From NCBI GenBank assembly GCA_004134985.1, contig REGQ01000065.1:1-64000 (forward strand): a stretch of DNA of 64,000 nucleotides, in the 5' to 3' direction. Under the pieces are notes generated by a model. That model was not told where the DNA came from. It did not search any database and saw nothing but the letters and a program-made list of their open reading frames with translations. The position numbers were made by a program, and so were the translations under genes. Positions within the stretch are counted from its first letter, which is position 1. Each line of letters starts with the position of its first letter. The stretch comes from Paenibacillaceae bacterium (GTDB lineage: Bacteria; Bacillota; Bacilli; Paenibacillales; Paenibacillaceae). Of the stretch, positions 26,674 through 35,066 are shown piece after piece.

Positions 26674-26856
26674 GCGGACACACGTTCCGCTATATCGCTC
26701 AAAATCAGCTTTTTGAGAATTTGGCGGCCACCAGATCCGTTATTTGCGTGAAAACCGGGCAATTGTGCTAGTTTTCGGAGCAATAACGGAACGTCTGGCC
26801 GCGAAAATCCAGTTTAGCGTTTTTTGAGGCAAATAGCGGAACGTCTGGCCGCGAAA
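26674..26856. repeat. Four-module composite of the dispersed GGAACGT repeat
   Basis: Modules at 26674-26694 (ACACGTTCCGCTAT) and 26722-26748 (CCACCAGATCCGTTATTTG) point left; those at 26780-26805 and 26829-26855 (GCAAATAGCGGAACGTCTGG) point right. Spacing is about 48-58 bp. The second module is an inverted near-identical copy (about 35 of 36 bases) of the third module at 10090-10125. The composite lies between the LplC-like permease and the GH4 gene. Confidence 0.88.
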
Positions 26857-27028
26857 AACCTGCGCCAGACATTTTCGACGCCTAGCGGGCAAGCGCAGAC
26901 GAGCAAAAAATCACAATCCACCCGCTGCAGTCCCTTTACACATTCCGAAAGCCCATTTAATGTTTATAGCCAACTAATTTGCGTTTGTTTAGACCGAAAT
27001 ATCATACCAATTGGAAGCGGTGAAGGTT

Positions 27029-28330
27029 ATGTCAGTTAAAAAAATAGTATTTATCGGTTCAGGAAGCATTATTTTCGTAAAAAATTTGATCGGGGATTGT
27101 TTGCTAACGCCCGGCTTGCATGACGCTCATATTGCACTGCTCGATATCGATAAGGAAAAGCTGCATTATTCCGAGCAAATGTTAAAGCAATTAAACAACA
27201 ATATTAATGAAGGCAGAGCCACAATTCAGGCATATGATGATCAGCGTGAAGCGCTGCGGGGTGCGGATTTTGTCATTAATGCGATTCATGTTGGCGGTTA
27301 TGATCCTTGCGTTATTAATGATTTTAAAATTCCGCTAAAATATGGACTGAAGCAGACCTATGCGGATACGCTGGGAATCGGCGGCATCTTCCGCGGCTTG
27401 CGTACCATTCCTGTCATGATGGGCATTGCCCGTGACATGGAGGACGTCTGCCCGGATGCTTGGCTGCTTAATTACACGAACCCGATGGCCATCGTTACCG
27501 GAGCAATTCAGCGAGCAACCTCCATCAAGACGGTGGGACTGTGCCACAGTGTGCAAATTTGCATCTCCGAGCTGTTCAGCGGATTGGGCATGGACCCGGA
27601 GGGTGTGCAGTCTAAAATCGCGGGCATCAATCACCAAGCCTGGCTGCTGGAGGCTCACCGCGACGGTGTCGATCTTTACCCTGAAATCAAGCGGAGAGCG
27701 CTTGCTCGAACAGAGCGGCATGATGATATGGTGCGCTATGAGGTAATGAAGCAATTTGGCTACTATGTTACGGAATCCTCCCAGCATACAGCGGAGTATT
27801 TGCCTTATTTTATCAAAAATGCTTACCCTGAACTGCTGGAGCGCTTCGGTATTCGGACACATATGTATTTGGACTGGAGAGAATCCCAGGTCAACCATTG
27901 GAATCAGGCAAAGGAAGAACTGGTGCACAACAACGGATTAAGCCATGAGCGCACACATGAGTATGCATCGCACATTATCGAATCCCTTATTTCCGGGAAG
28001 ACCGTCAAAATCGGCGCGAACGTCCTGAACAAAGGGCATATTTCCAACCTGCCGAATGATGTCTGTGTAGAAGTTCCTTGTCTCGTGGACGGCAGCGGCA
28101 TTACGCCTTGCTATGTGGGGGATTTGCCGCATCATCTGGCAGCGCTCAACCAAACGAACATTAATATGCAGCTGCTGACGATTGAAGCCGGCCTCAAGGG
28201 TGACCGTGAGAGCGTCTACCACGCGGCAATGTTGGACCCGCATACGTCCTCGGAGCTGTCCTTCGATGACATTCGGTCGATGATCAGCGAACTGCTGGAA
28301 GTGAACCGTCCTTATCTGCCCCAATTTTAA
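27029..28330 (+). CDS. GH4 family glycosidase, LplD-like (probable alpha-galacturonidase)
   Basis: 433-aa NAD- and metal-dependent family 4 glycosidase; these enzymes cleave by oxidation and elimination rather than acid-base hydrolysis. Seen: N-terminal Rossmann KKIVFIGSGSIIFVKNLIGD, the NPMAIV loop, the metal-ligand Cys in LCHSVQ near residue 175 and His in GINHQAWLL near 205. The CHS form separates it from phospho-glycosidases (CN). The order lplA-lplB-lplC-lplD matches the B. subtilis lpl operon, which supports uronate specificity. ATG 27029 has only a short GAAGG site nearby, so the exact start is slightly uncertain. A terminator lies 75 nt after the stop. Confidence 0.9.
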   Translation: MSVKKIVFIGSGSIIFVKNLIGDCLLTPGLHDAHIALLDIDKEKLHYSEQMLKQLNNNINEGRATIQAYDDQREALRGADFVINAIHVGGYDPCVINDFKIPLKYGLKQTYADTLGIGGIFRGLRTIPVMMGIARDMEDVCPDAWLLNYTNPMAIVTGAIQRATSIKTVGLCHSVQICISELFSGLGMDPEGVQSKIAGINHQAWLLEAHRDGVDLYPEIKRRALARTERHDDMVRYEVMKQFGYYVTESSQHTAEYLPYFIKNAYPELLERFGIRTHMYLDWRESQVNHWNQAKEELVHNNGLSHERTHEYASHIIESLISGKTVKIGANVLNKGHISNLPNDVCVEVPCLVDGSGITPCYVGDLPHHLAALNQTNINMQLLTIEAGLKGDRESVYHAAMLDPHTSSELSFDDIRSMISELLEVNRPYLPQF

Positions 28331-28403
28331 CATTGGGGATCGAGTGAGCTGACATGGATGGCACATACGACAACCAAGCACTTACTATATAGTGGATACA
28401 AAG

Positions 28404-28431
28404 CAGGCGGCCGTGGGCCGTCTGTTTTTTT
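28404..28431 (+). terminator. Rho-independent terminator after GH4 gene
   Basis: CAGGCGGCC pairs with GGCCGTCTG (one G-U pair) around GTG, followed by eight T's. Confidence 0.88.
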
Positions 28432-28544
28432 GTTTGTTAGGTTATGGCCAGCTTGGCTAATGCGGGTTTTGGACGTTTAGTGAAAAGATCGAATTCGATC
28501 GTACGATGATTAGGGCTACGTGAGACGATGTATGATAAAATGAG

Positions 28545-28556
28545 TGTAAGCGTTCA
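28545..28556 (+). promoter_or_regulatory. Possible CcpA (cre-like) site
   Basis: TGTAAGCGTTCA matches the central part of the catabolite-responsive element (TG-N2-ARCG) with two or three mismatches in the outer half. It lies about 280 nt before the AraC-type gene, upstream of the 65-bp repeats. Weak by sequence alone. Confidence 0.3.
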
Positions 28557-28607
28557 CGTGAGGACGGCTGTATCGTCCTTGGGGCGGTAAGCGATCGTTT
28601 CAAACAG

Positions 28608-28814
28608 GCTCCACAAAACAGGTGATGCTTCCGTAGCTAAGTTTTGTTGCGTTGTTGTTCAGAGATGTTTAGGCTCCACAAAACAGGTGATGCTTTCGTA
28701 GCTAAGTTTTGCTGCGTTGTTGTTCAGAGATGTTCAGGCTCCACAAAACAGGTGATGCTTTCGTAGCTAAGTTTTGTTGCGTTGTTGTTCAGAGATGTTT
28801 AGGCTCCACAAAAC
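28608..28814 (+). repeat. 65-bp tandem repeat, 3.2 copies, upstream of AraC gene
   Basis: Units begin GCTCCACAAAACAGGTGATG at 28608, 28673 and 28738, with a truncated unit at 28803-28814. Copies differ at only a few positions. Each contains CAAAAC and GTTTTG about 25 nt apart, so it can fold. The last partial copy ends 6 nt before the ribosome-binding site of the AraC gene, so the array is probably in its leader. Confidence 0.95.
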
Positions 28815-28831
28815 TTTTAGGAGGGGCTATT

Positions 28832-29611
28832 ATGTCCATCCCCTTTATCAGGGCGGGGTTCTCCACGCATGAATCCGGATGGGATATGGGAGAGCATGTC
28901 CACGATTTGCTTGAGGTGTCGGTTGTGCTGGATGGGAAAGGTGTCTTCGAGTGCCTGGGGCGCGCTCGCACCATTGGACCCGGACATGTGATCATTGTAC
29001 CTTCAGGGCTGCCGCATAATTATCGGGCTGAGCAAGCCATCCGCTTTAGTGTGCTGGAAGCTGGTAATTTGCCCCCGGCGACGATGGAGCTGTTTCATCA
29101 ATTAGCCCCCTATTCTACTGCCAAGTTGCAATTTCTATCGCCTATGACAGCAGAGCAATACGAAGCGCTCTTCGGAAAATTTCTCCGCATCCTCTCGCAG
29201 CCACTGCGTCAGGAAGCGCGTCAGTTAACCGCGTGGATGGAAGTTCTTCTGCTCTTTTTGCTGCAGCATGAAAATGAAGAAGCGCATGCATCTGTTGCGG
29301 TCTGCGCCGATTATATTCGCACCAATCTTCAGAGCAAGCTGTCGATTGCTGATCTTGCCAAACAATGCGGACAATCTGAAACAGCTTTTCGTTCCATCTT
29401 TAAACAAACGTTCGGTGTCTCCCCCAAGCAGTTTCAGCAGGCCTGCCGACTTGAGGAGTCCCGCTGGCTGCTGCGCTCTACGGCACGATCGGTTAAGCAA
29501 ATTGCCGAAATGGTCGGATTTGAAAGCATCCATGCCTTTAGCGCGTGGTTTCAGAGCAGCGAATGTCTGTCTCCGACGGATTGGCGCAAACTGCAGCATG
29601 GCAAGCGCTGA
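28832..29611 (+). CDS. AraC family transcriptional regulator with cupin sensor
   Basis: 259-aa regulator. The N-terminal 120 residues form an AraC-type cupin (EHVHDLLEVSVVLDGKGVFE, PGHVIIVPSGLPHNYRAEQ), and the last 100 residues hold two helix-turn-helix motifs (LSIADLAKQCGQSETAFRSI; KQIAEMVGFESIHAFSAWFQ). ATG 28832 follows AGGAGGGG; the longer open frame to 28709 is only the 65-bp repeat being read through. It probably senses a sugar and may control the GH4/lpl genes or the convergent amino-sugar operon. The ligand is unknown. Confidence 0.9.
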   Translation: MSIPFIRAGFSTHESGWDMGEHVHDLLEVSVVLDGKGVFECLGRARTIGPGHVIIVPSGLPHNYRAEQAIRFSVLEAGNLPPATMELFHQLAPYSTAKLQFLSPMTAEQYEALFGKFLRILSQPLRQEARQLTAWMEVLLLFLLQHENEEAHASVAVCADYIRTNLQSKLSIADLAKQCGQSETAFRSIFKQTFGVSPKQFQQACRLEESRWLLRSTARSVKQIAEMVGFESIHAFSAWFQSSECLSPTDWRKLQHGKR

Positions 29612-29641
29612 CGGCTGTCCGGGCGCAATTTTATTGCTAAG

Positions 29642-29683
29642 GAAAGAAGACTCCACGGCATCCATGCCGCAGAATCTTCTTTC
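29642..29683. terminator. Inverted repeat between convergent genes
   Basis: GAAAGAAGA pairs with TCTTCTTTC, with an inner CGGCAT-CC-ATGCCG hairpin, between the AraC and nagA-like stops. No clear T-run follows on either strand, so it may be a weak bidirectional terminator or a stabilising hairpin. Confidence 0.5.
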
Positions 29684-29740
29684 TTGTAACTTTGCTTTCC
29701 TGCCTGCTCCCAATGACGGCACAAGCTGCATACAATTGAA

Positions 29741-30895
29741 TCAAGCTTGTGAATAAACCGTCTCACCCGCCACAATCGTGTCCAGCACCGTGATTTGACC
29801 GTCTTGCCCGCTATAATTAAACCGCGTGAATGTAGCTGCCCCGTCCACGGCAAGTCGGCCGATCGACGGATCATTCATCACTTGGGACGGCCTCAGCGTG
29901 CTCGCCTCCACCGCTTCTGCCAGCGTCATATCGGTATAACGCACCGCATTGGCGATGCCCAGATCAAGCGCTGCCGCCGATCCGGCCAAAATGTTCGGGT
30001 TGTTCACCGTATGCAGGTGCCCATCAGCCGTCAGCTCCACCTTGCCGCCGATCAAGCTGTCGTATACGCCCGGCGCCATGCCGCCGAACTGGGTGCAGTC
30101 GCTTACCAGAATCGATCGCTTCCCCTTGGCACGCAGCATCGCCTTCAATACTGGCGGCGCCAAGTGATGGCCATCCGGGATAAAGGTGGCCCATAATCTG
30201 TCTTCGGCAAGCTGATGCCAAATATAATTCGGATGCCGCGGCAGCATCGGTTGCGAGCCGTTGCCCAGATGGGTGCAGAGCGTTGCGCCTGCATCCACTG
30301 CCTGCGCGATTTGCTCCCCGGTCGCCATCGTATGGCCAATCGCAACCACGATGCCTTCACTTGCCAATTTTCTGATGAAAGGTACGGCACCTTCGCGTTC
30401 CGGGGCGAGCGTCATCATTGTGATGAGTCCGCCCGCAGCTTCCTGAAGCTTCTGAAACTCTTCCCAGTCGGGATTGCGAATATGCTCTCGCGGATGCGCG
30501 CCCCTGCTGCCGTCCTCTCCTGACAAATACGGCCCTTCCATATGAATGCCCGCAATCGACTTGCTGCCTTTGCGTCCAGCGCTTCTATACGCCTCAATCA
30601 CTGCGAACGCCTGTTGCATCCGATCGAAATGTCCAGTAATCACCGTCGGCAAATACGTTGTCACTCCATGCTTGTGCAGCGCTTCGGTTACACCCTCCAC
30701 GTCACTCACAGTCGTCGTTTCACCATTAAGATCATAGCCGCCAAACCCGTTTACCTGGAGGTCGACCCAACCAGGGGAAAGCCATGGCAAATGCTCATTC
30801 TCCCCGGCAATTGCCGCAAGCTCGGTAATGACTCCATGAGCAGCCGTAATTGCAACAGCTTCTCCCGTCTCCACCAATCTGCCCTTGATGATCAT
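29741..30895 (-). CDS. nagA: N-acetylglucosamine-6-phosphate deacetylase family protein
   Basis: 384-aa amidohydrolase. NagA removes acetate from GlcNAc-6-phosphate to give glucosamine-6-phosphate. Metal and catalytic residues are in place: GIHMEGPYLSGEDG (Glu ligand) near residue 125, AIGHTMATGEQ (His) near 190, TLCTHLGNGSQPM (His) near 210 and the catalytic Asp in VSDCTQFGGMAPG near 270. The usual TDAM motif is replaced by SDCT, so the acyl substrate could differ. It is the last gene of a long minus-strand run and lies 101 nt after the NagB-like gene. Confidence 0.85.
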   Translation of the reverse strand: MIIKGRLVETGEAVAITAAHGVITELAAIAGENEHLPWLSPGWVDLQVNGFGGYDLNGETTTVSDVEGVTEALHKHGVTTYLPTVITGHFDRMQQAFAVIEAYRSAGRKGSKSIAGIHMEGPYLSGEDGSRGAHPREHIRNPDWEEFQKLQEAAGGLITMMTLAPEREGAVPFIRKLASEGIVVAIGHTMATGEQIAQAVDAGATLCTHLGNGSQPMLPRHPNYIWHQLAEDRLWATFIPDGHHLAPPVLKAMLRAKGKRSILVSDCTQFGGMAPGVYDSLIGGKVELTADGHLHTVNNPNILAGSAAALDLGIANAVRYTDMTLAEAVEASTLRPSQVMNDPSIGRLAVDGAATFTRFNYSGQDGQITVLDTIVAGETVYSQA

Positions 30896-30996
30896 CAGAG
30901 AGCGCCTCCTTGTCCTCGTTAATCTATTCCAGCTTTCATACGCTAGTTCATCACTTGTCTCTCTCTATTATATCCTTCATCGGACAGAATTCTCTA

Positions 30997-31734
30997 TTAG
31001 ACCCAGTTGTAGAAATGCGCTGCCGACTTCTTGTCGAGGAACAGCTTCCAATTCGGATGGGTTTTGAGTTTGGTCGCCGGAACGTTTACGTTCACGTCCT
31101 GCTTGACCGTATTGCCGATCGCTTCCGCCTTGGACGCATGCGGCACGACAGAAATGACGACATTGCTCTTCATAATTTGCGGTACAGCCATCGTAATCGC
31201 CTGCTTCGGCACATCATCATTGCTCGGGAACCATCCTTCACGGACCTGCTGTGCTTTGCAAGTATCGCTCAAGTTAACCACTTTGTAAGGAGCCGGCTCA
31301 TCGAAGTCTGCTGGCGGATCATTAAAAGCAATATGCGCATTTTCACCAATGCCGATCAATGCCAGATCAATCTCAGCTTTGTTGATTTCTTCATTGAGTC
31401 GGGCAACGACCGCTTGCGGATCGTCCTCGCCGTCAACGAGCCAGGCTTTGCCAATATTCACATGCTGCAGGAAGCGCTCCTTCAAATATTTGCGGAAGCT
31501 GGCCGGATGCGATTCAGGCAAGGCGATATATTCGTCCAAATGGAACATTTCCACTTTGTCCCATTCAATATCCATTTTTATAAAATGCTCAAGGAATTCA
31601 AACTGGGATGCGCCTGTGGACAACACAATTCTTGCGCTCCCCTTTTCTTTAATGGCAGCATTAATAATTTGGCTGCTTACGATTGCCGATTCCAAACCCA
31701 TCTGATTCGGATTTTCAAAAATATTGATTTGCAT
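30997..31734 (-). CDS. Glucosamine-6-phosphate deaminase-like protein
   Basis: 245-aa protein of the NagB/6-phosphogluconolactonase fold. NagB isomerises and deaminates glucosamine-6-phosphate to fructose-6-phosphate. The sugar-phosphate loop (IVLSTGASQFEFLEHF) and FHLDEYIALP Asp are present. The active-site segment reads GIGENAHIAFNDPPADFD, where classical NagB has NDGHIAFNEP: the catalytic Asp is Asn and the Glu is Asp, while the His stays. It may therefore be a divergent isomerase or act on another amino sugar phosphate. ATG 31734 has GAAGGAGG 10 nt upstream. It lies 57 nt downstream of the Gfo/Idh/MocA gene. Confidence 0.8.
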   Translation of the reverse strand: MQINIFENPNQMGLESAIVSSQIINAAIKEKGSARIVLSTGASQFEFLEHFIKMDIEWDKVEMFHLDEYIALPESHPASFRKYLKERFLQHVNIGKAWLVDGEDDPQAVVARLNEEINKAEIDLALIGIGENAHIAFNDPPADFDEPAPYKVVNLSDTCKAQQVREGWFPSNDDVPKQAITMAVPQIMKSNVVISVVPHASKAEAIGNTVKQDVNVNVPATKLKTHPNWKLFLDKKSAAHFYNWV

Positions 31735-31791
31735 AATAGTGAATCCTCCTTCTGTACTTGCACAATGCTGGCTTATACGAGCCAATATGAA

Positions 31792-33063
31792 TTATTGATG
31801 CTGCAATTCCTTGCTATGATAGTCTTCTAACCGCACCATACGTTTTTCAACTCGGGATTGCTCTGCCGCAAATGCCATCAAGTGGCTCTGGAGCGACGCG
31901 CGCGCCGATGTGCTGCTGCTGTGCGTCCCCTGTGAGCGGATCGACTTGGCAAAGTCAAACACCAGACGATTGTCGCCTCCGCCATGACCGACATGGCCCT
32001 CAGGATCAACAAGCTTGATTTGCTCCAGCTCCCCGCTGCCGAATCGACGAATTTCAATTTCATTGGTTTCCATCGTCGCCCGGATTTCCCCTTCGGTGCC
32101 CATCAGCTTCAGCGTCCGGTTGCACTTCTCGGTAAATGCGCTCAACGTGAACACAGCAGTTATCTCATTTTCAAATTCCATGCTGACGACCTGATGATCG
32201 ACCACATCGTTGTCGCAATGATACACACAACGACCGAATGGCCCTTCAACCATCGCCTTGTACAGCGCTTCATAACTCTGATCGTTGCTCGCCGCCTCCG
32301 CTTTCCAACCGCCATTTTCGATCAGATACGTATCGGGTGCGTAATAAACACAGGTGTCGGATACCGGACAGCCTTCAATACAGCGCTTGGGTGCTCCAGG
32401 TGGCGCATTCTCCGGGCGAAAATGCGACAGATGCCCATAAGAGGCAACACTTAGACAATCCCCGCCTGCAAACCACGATAAAATATCCATATCATGACAG
32501 GATTTCGCCAGTATAATGGGACTTGCCACATCGGAACGGCCAAAATAACCGCGCACATAACTGTGCGCCTGATGCCAGTAGCCAATATTCTCATTATGCT
32601 GAATGGTCATCAGCCGGCCAATCCGGCCGCCATCAAGCAGTTCTTTGATTTTTTGAAAAAATGGCGCGTAGCGCAGCACATGGCAAATGGTCAAAATGCG
32701 GTCATATTTCTCCGCCTGCTCTACCATCGCAACGCATTCCTCCCAGCTCGGAGAAATCGGCTTCTCCAGCAGCACGTGATAACCTGCCGCCAGCGCCTTC
32801 ATCGTCGGCTCGAAATGATCCTGATCTCGGGTACAAATGAAGACGGCATCCGACTGCCTCGGCTGTGCAAACAGTTCATCCCAGTTCGTGAAGCTTTTCT
32901 CGTCCGGAATATCGAATTTTTGCTGAAACCTCGTGCGTCTTACCTCATCGGGATCAGCCACAGCCACCATCTTCATCTCACCCGGACGCTTCAGCGTAGC
33001 CTTGCTATAGATCATGCCCCGCAAACCGGCGCCGATCATCGTAATTGTCAACGGCTTCGTCAT
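31792..33063 (-). CDS. Gfo/Idh/MocA family oxidoreductase
   Basis: 423-aa NAD(P)-dependent sugar dehydrogenase-like protein. N-terminal Rossmann ITMIGAGLRGMIYSKATL, the EKP motif in LLEKPISPSWEECVAM near residue 100 and a C-terminal beta-sheet domain (VVSMEFENEITAVFTLSAF). A Cys cluster RCIEGCPVSDTCVYYAP near residue 200 marks a subfamily common in Paenibacillus and is shared in altered form by the paralogue at 35063. Likely oxidises or epimerises a sugar or cyclitol. Overlaps the hydrolase gene by four bases (ATGA), so they are co-translated. Confidence 0.88.
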   Translation of the reverse strand: MTKPLTITMIGAGLRGMIYSKATLKRPGEMKMVAVADPDEVRRTRFQQKFDIPDEKSFTNWDELFAQPRQSDAVFICTRDQDHFEPTMKALAAGYHVLLEKPISPSWEECVAMVEQAEKYDRILTICHVLRYAPFFQKIKELLDGGRIGRLMTIQHNENIGYWHQAHSYVRGYFGRSDVASPIILAKSCHDMDILSWFAGGDCLSVASYGHLSHFRPENAPPGAPKRCIEGCPVSDTCVYYAPDTYLIENGGWKAEAASNDQSYEALYKAMVEGPFGRCVYHCDNDVVDHQVVSMEFENEITAVFTLSAFTEKCNRTLKLMGTEGEIRATMETNEIEIRRFGSGELEQIKLVDPEGHVGHGGGDNRLVFDFAKSIRSQGTHSSSTSARASLQSHLMAFAAEQSRVEKRMVRLEDYHSKELQHQ

Positions 33064-35066
33064 CGTCGTTCCACTCCTTTCCCTGGCGGTGTCTGTCCAG
33101 GAAATGACGCCGTAAGCTCCGGCAGTCCAAAATAACGGAATAACCCCGGCAGAACCGCGCTCATCGCTTCCTCTTCTTCTTCCATTTTGCCGCCGTCCAC
33201 CCAGTTCATTGAGCGAGGCAGACTATCATCTCCGCTAATCGCGGCTACCCGGCGATCCAGCAAGCCTGCCAGTTGAACATACAGACGATGCTGTCCCTCA
33301 GTATAAAAATCCACTTCGCTGCTCTGCCATTCCCCCCAATGCTCCAGCGCGTCGAGACAGCGCAGCACATCATAGGTCCGCAGGGCAGCGAGACTGTCGC
33401 CCAGCCAAAGCAATTCATCAGCAAGCTTGTGCAGCACTCCGAAAAACCGGCTGGCAGGCTTGCCATAGATCGGATAGGGCTCATGCGGCCCCATGCCCGA
33501 ACAGTTCAGAACGAGCACCGTTCGACCCTTGGCGCATTCGCCCTTAATCCAGGACCAGCGGCTGGCTAACTGCCTTGTGCCGCCAGGCCACAGCCCAACT
33601 GTAACCGGCTGTCGGCTCACGTCTGCGCCAGCGACAGCAGCAAAGAAATAACCGCTGTTCATCACACCCGCCTGCGACCACCACAGCCTGTACTCCACCT
33701 GCAGGCCCTCCGCCTCACCCAGCTTGACGCAGCGGGAATTGAAAGCGACCAGCTCGCGACTGGCATGTACTTTGCCGCGCAGCCAGGCCTCTGCCTGCTC
33801 CGCCTGCGCTTGCTGCTTCTCCGGCGGCAAAGCCTGCCGCAGCTGCTGCAACTCGGCATAGCGTGCTGCATTAACATGCTGCACACTCTGCGCATCCGGC
33901 AGCTCAAGCATGGCCTGCCCGCTTGTCGTACACCAGAGCTGCTTGGCCGCAAGCGGCTGAAGCGGCGGTGAGTCTGCCGTCGAGGCAGCTCCGCGCCCGG
34001 CAAGCTGCTTTGCAAAGAATGCTGCTGCTGCAAGTGCCATTTTGTCCGTGTAGTAATGGGTCGAACGGTCCTCGATCAACTGCAGCTCGTCTGAGCGGCC
34101 ATGCATTTCCCAAAAACGGCGGCAACGGGTTACGGTGCGTCTTGTGGCTTCAATTGGGAAGAAATCATATTCCACTGCGAGCACCATCAACGGCTTGGGC
34201 GCAAAGGATAACAGCAGGTCTTCATGATCAAACCCCGCAGCTGTCAGTCCCGGCCATACTTGCTCCGCATCCTGCACCCCGCCCGCATGCATGTAAGACT
34301 GGCGGTTCATAATGAACGTGGCTGGAGCTGCCGCCGCGATCCGCTCATCGCATACCATCAGCATCGCCGTCTGCGTGCCCCCGCCTGAATTGCCAGTAAC
34401 CCCGATCCGCGCAGGATCGACTTCCTGCCTGCTGCACAAGTAATCGATCGCACGGATCGAGTCGTGGACAAAGTAGCGCGCCACGCTATCGCCAAGACTA
34501 TAGCATTGGATGCCTAGCAATTGATGCTCCTGCGTTCCCCATACGGGAGCAGCGCCATCTGCCGACTGTGACTCGCAGAAGCTGAGCCGTTCACCCTGCC
34601 CGACCGGATCGATCGCCAGCACGATCAGTCCTGCCTGCACAAAGCGCAGACATACCTGATGATAATAAGCACTGTGCTTGCCCTCATACTCATGTCCGCT
34701 ATGGAACAGTACCGCAGCGCCAGGCTCTCCGCAGCCGTCAGGCAAATATAAATTTGCCGTCACATAATGTCCGGGCCGCGCTTGAAAAATAACGTTTTCC
34801 ACCCGATAGCCGCTGCCCTGCACCGTGTTAACCGTACGCGCATGCAAGGGCGGGTTCGTCTCCGGCAGTCCGCCAATGGCCGCGGCAAACGCTTCTTTCA
34901 TCTGCGCCTGCCGCGCTCTGAGCTGATGAAGATCGCGTATGCTGTCACGATCGCTGTCGCCCTTGGCAAAAGCAGCATCCGCACGGCTGTAAATATGACG
35001 TGTCAACTGATCGCGCGTATCATATAGCGTGCAGACGTAGTTTTCCAGCTCGGCTACCCGGCTCAT
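33060..35066 (-). CDS. Large alpha/beta hydrolase (acetyl xylan esterase-like), possible tandem fold
   Basis: 668-aa cytoplasmic protein. The N-terminal 370 residues form an alpha/beta hydrolase with the AXE/CE7-like features GAAVLFHSGHEYEGK, LAIDPVGQGERLSF and the nucleophile elbow IGVTGNSGGGTQTAM; a His follows in IEDRSTHYYTDKMAL. The C-terminal half (about 410-668) repeats hydrolase-like features (VTVGLWPGGTRQL, TVLVLNCSGMGPHEP, LRTYDVLRCLDAL) but has CSGMG in place of a GxSxG elbow and is probably non-catalytic. A deacylase for the imported sugar is the best guess. Overlaps both neighbours by four bases. Confidence 0.8.
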   Translation of the reverse strand: MSRVAELENYVCTLYDTRDQLTRHIYSRADAAFAKGDSDRDSIRDLHQLRARQAQMKEAFAAAIGGLPETNPPLHARTVNTVQGSGYRVENVIFQARPGHYVTANLYLPDGCGEPGAAVLFHSGHEYEGKHSAYYHQVCLRFVQAGLIVLAIDPVGQGERLSFCESQSADGAAPVWGTQEHQLLGIQCYSLGDSVARYFVHDSIRAIDYLCSRQEVDPARIGVTGNSGGGTQTAMLMVCDERIAAAAPATFIMNRQSYMHAGGVQDAEQVWPGLTAAGFDHEDLLLSFAPKPLMVLAVEYDFFPIEATRRTVTRCRRFWEMHGRSDELQLIEDRSTHYYTDKMALAAAAFFAKQLAGRGAASTADSPPLQPLAAKQLWCTTSGQAMLELPDAQSVQHVNAARYAELQQLRQALPPEKQQAQAEQAEAWLRGKVHASRELVAFNSRCVKLGEAEGLQVEYRLWWSQAGVMNSGYFFAAVAGADVSRQPVTVGLWPGGTRQLASRWSWIKGECAKGRTVLVLNCSGMGPHEPYPIYGKPASRFFGVLHKLADELLWLGDSLAALRTYDVLRCLDALEHWGEWQSSEVDFYTEGQHRLYVQLAGLLDRRVAAISGDDSLPRSMNWVDGGKMEEEEEAMSAVLPGLFRYFGLPELTASFPGQTPPGKGVERR

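Noticed and set aside
28709-28831. N-terminal extension of the AraC-type regulator
   Set aside because: It is the 65-bp repeat being translated; AGGAGGGG before ATG 28832 marks the true start.
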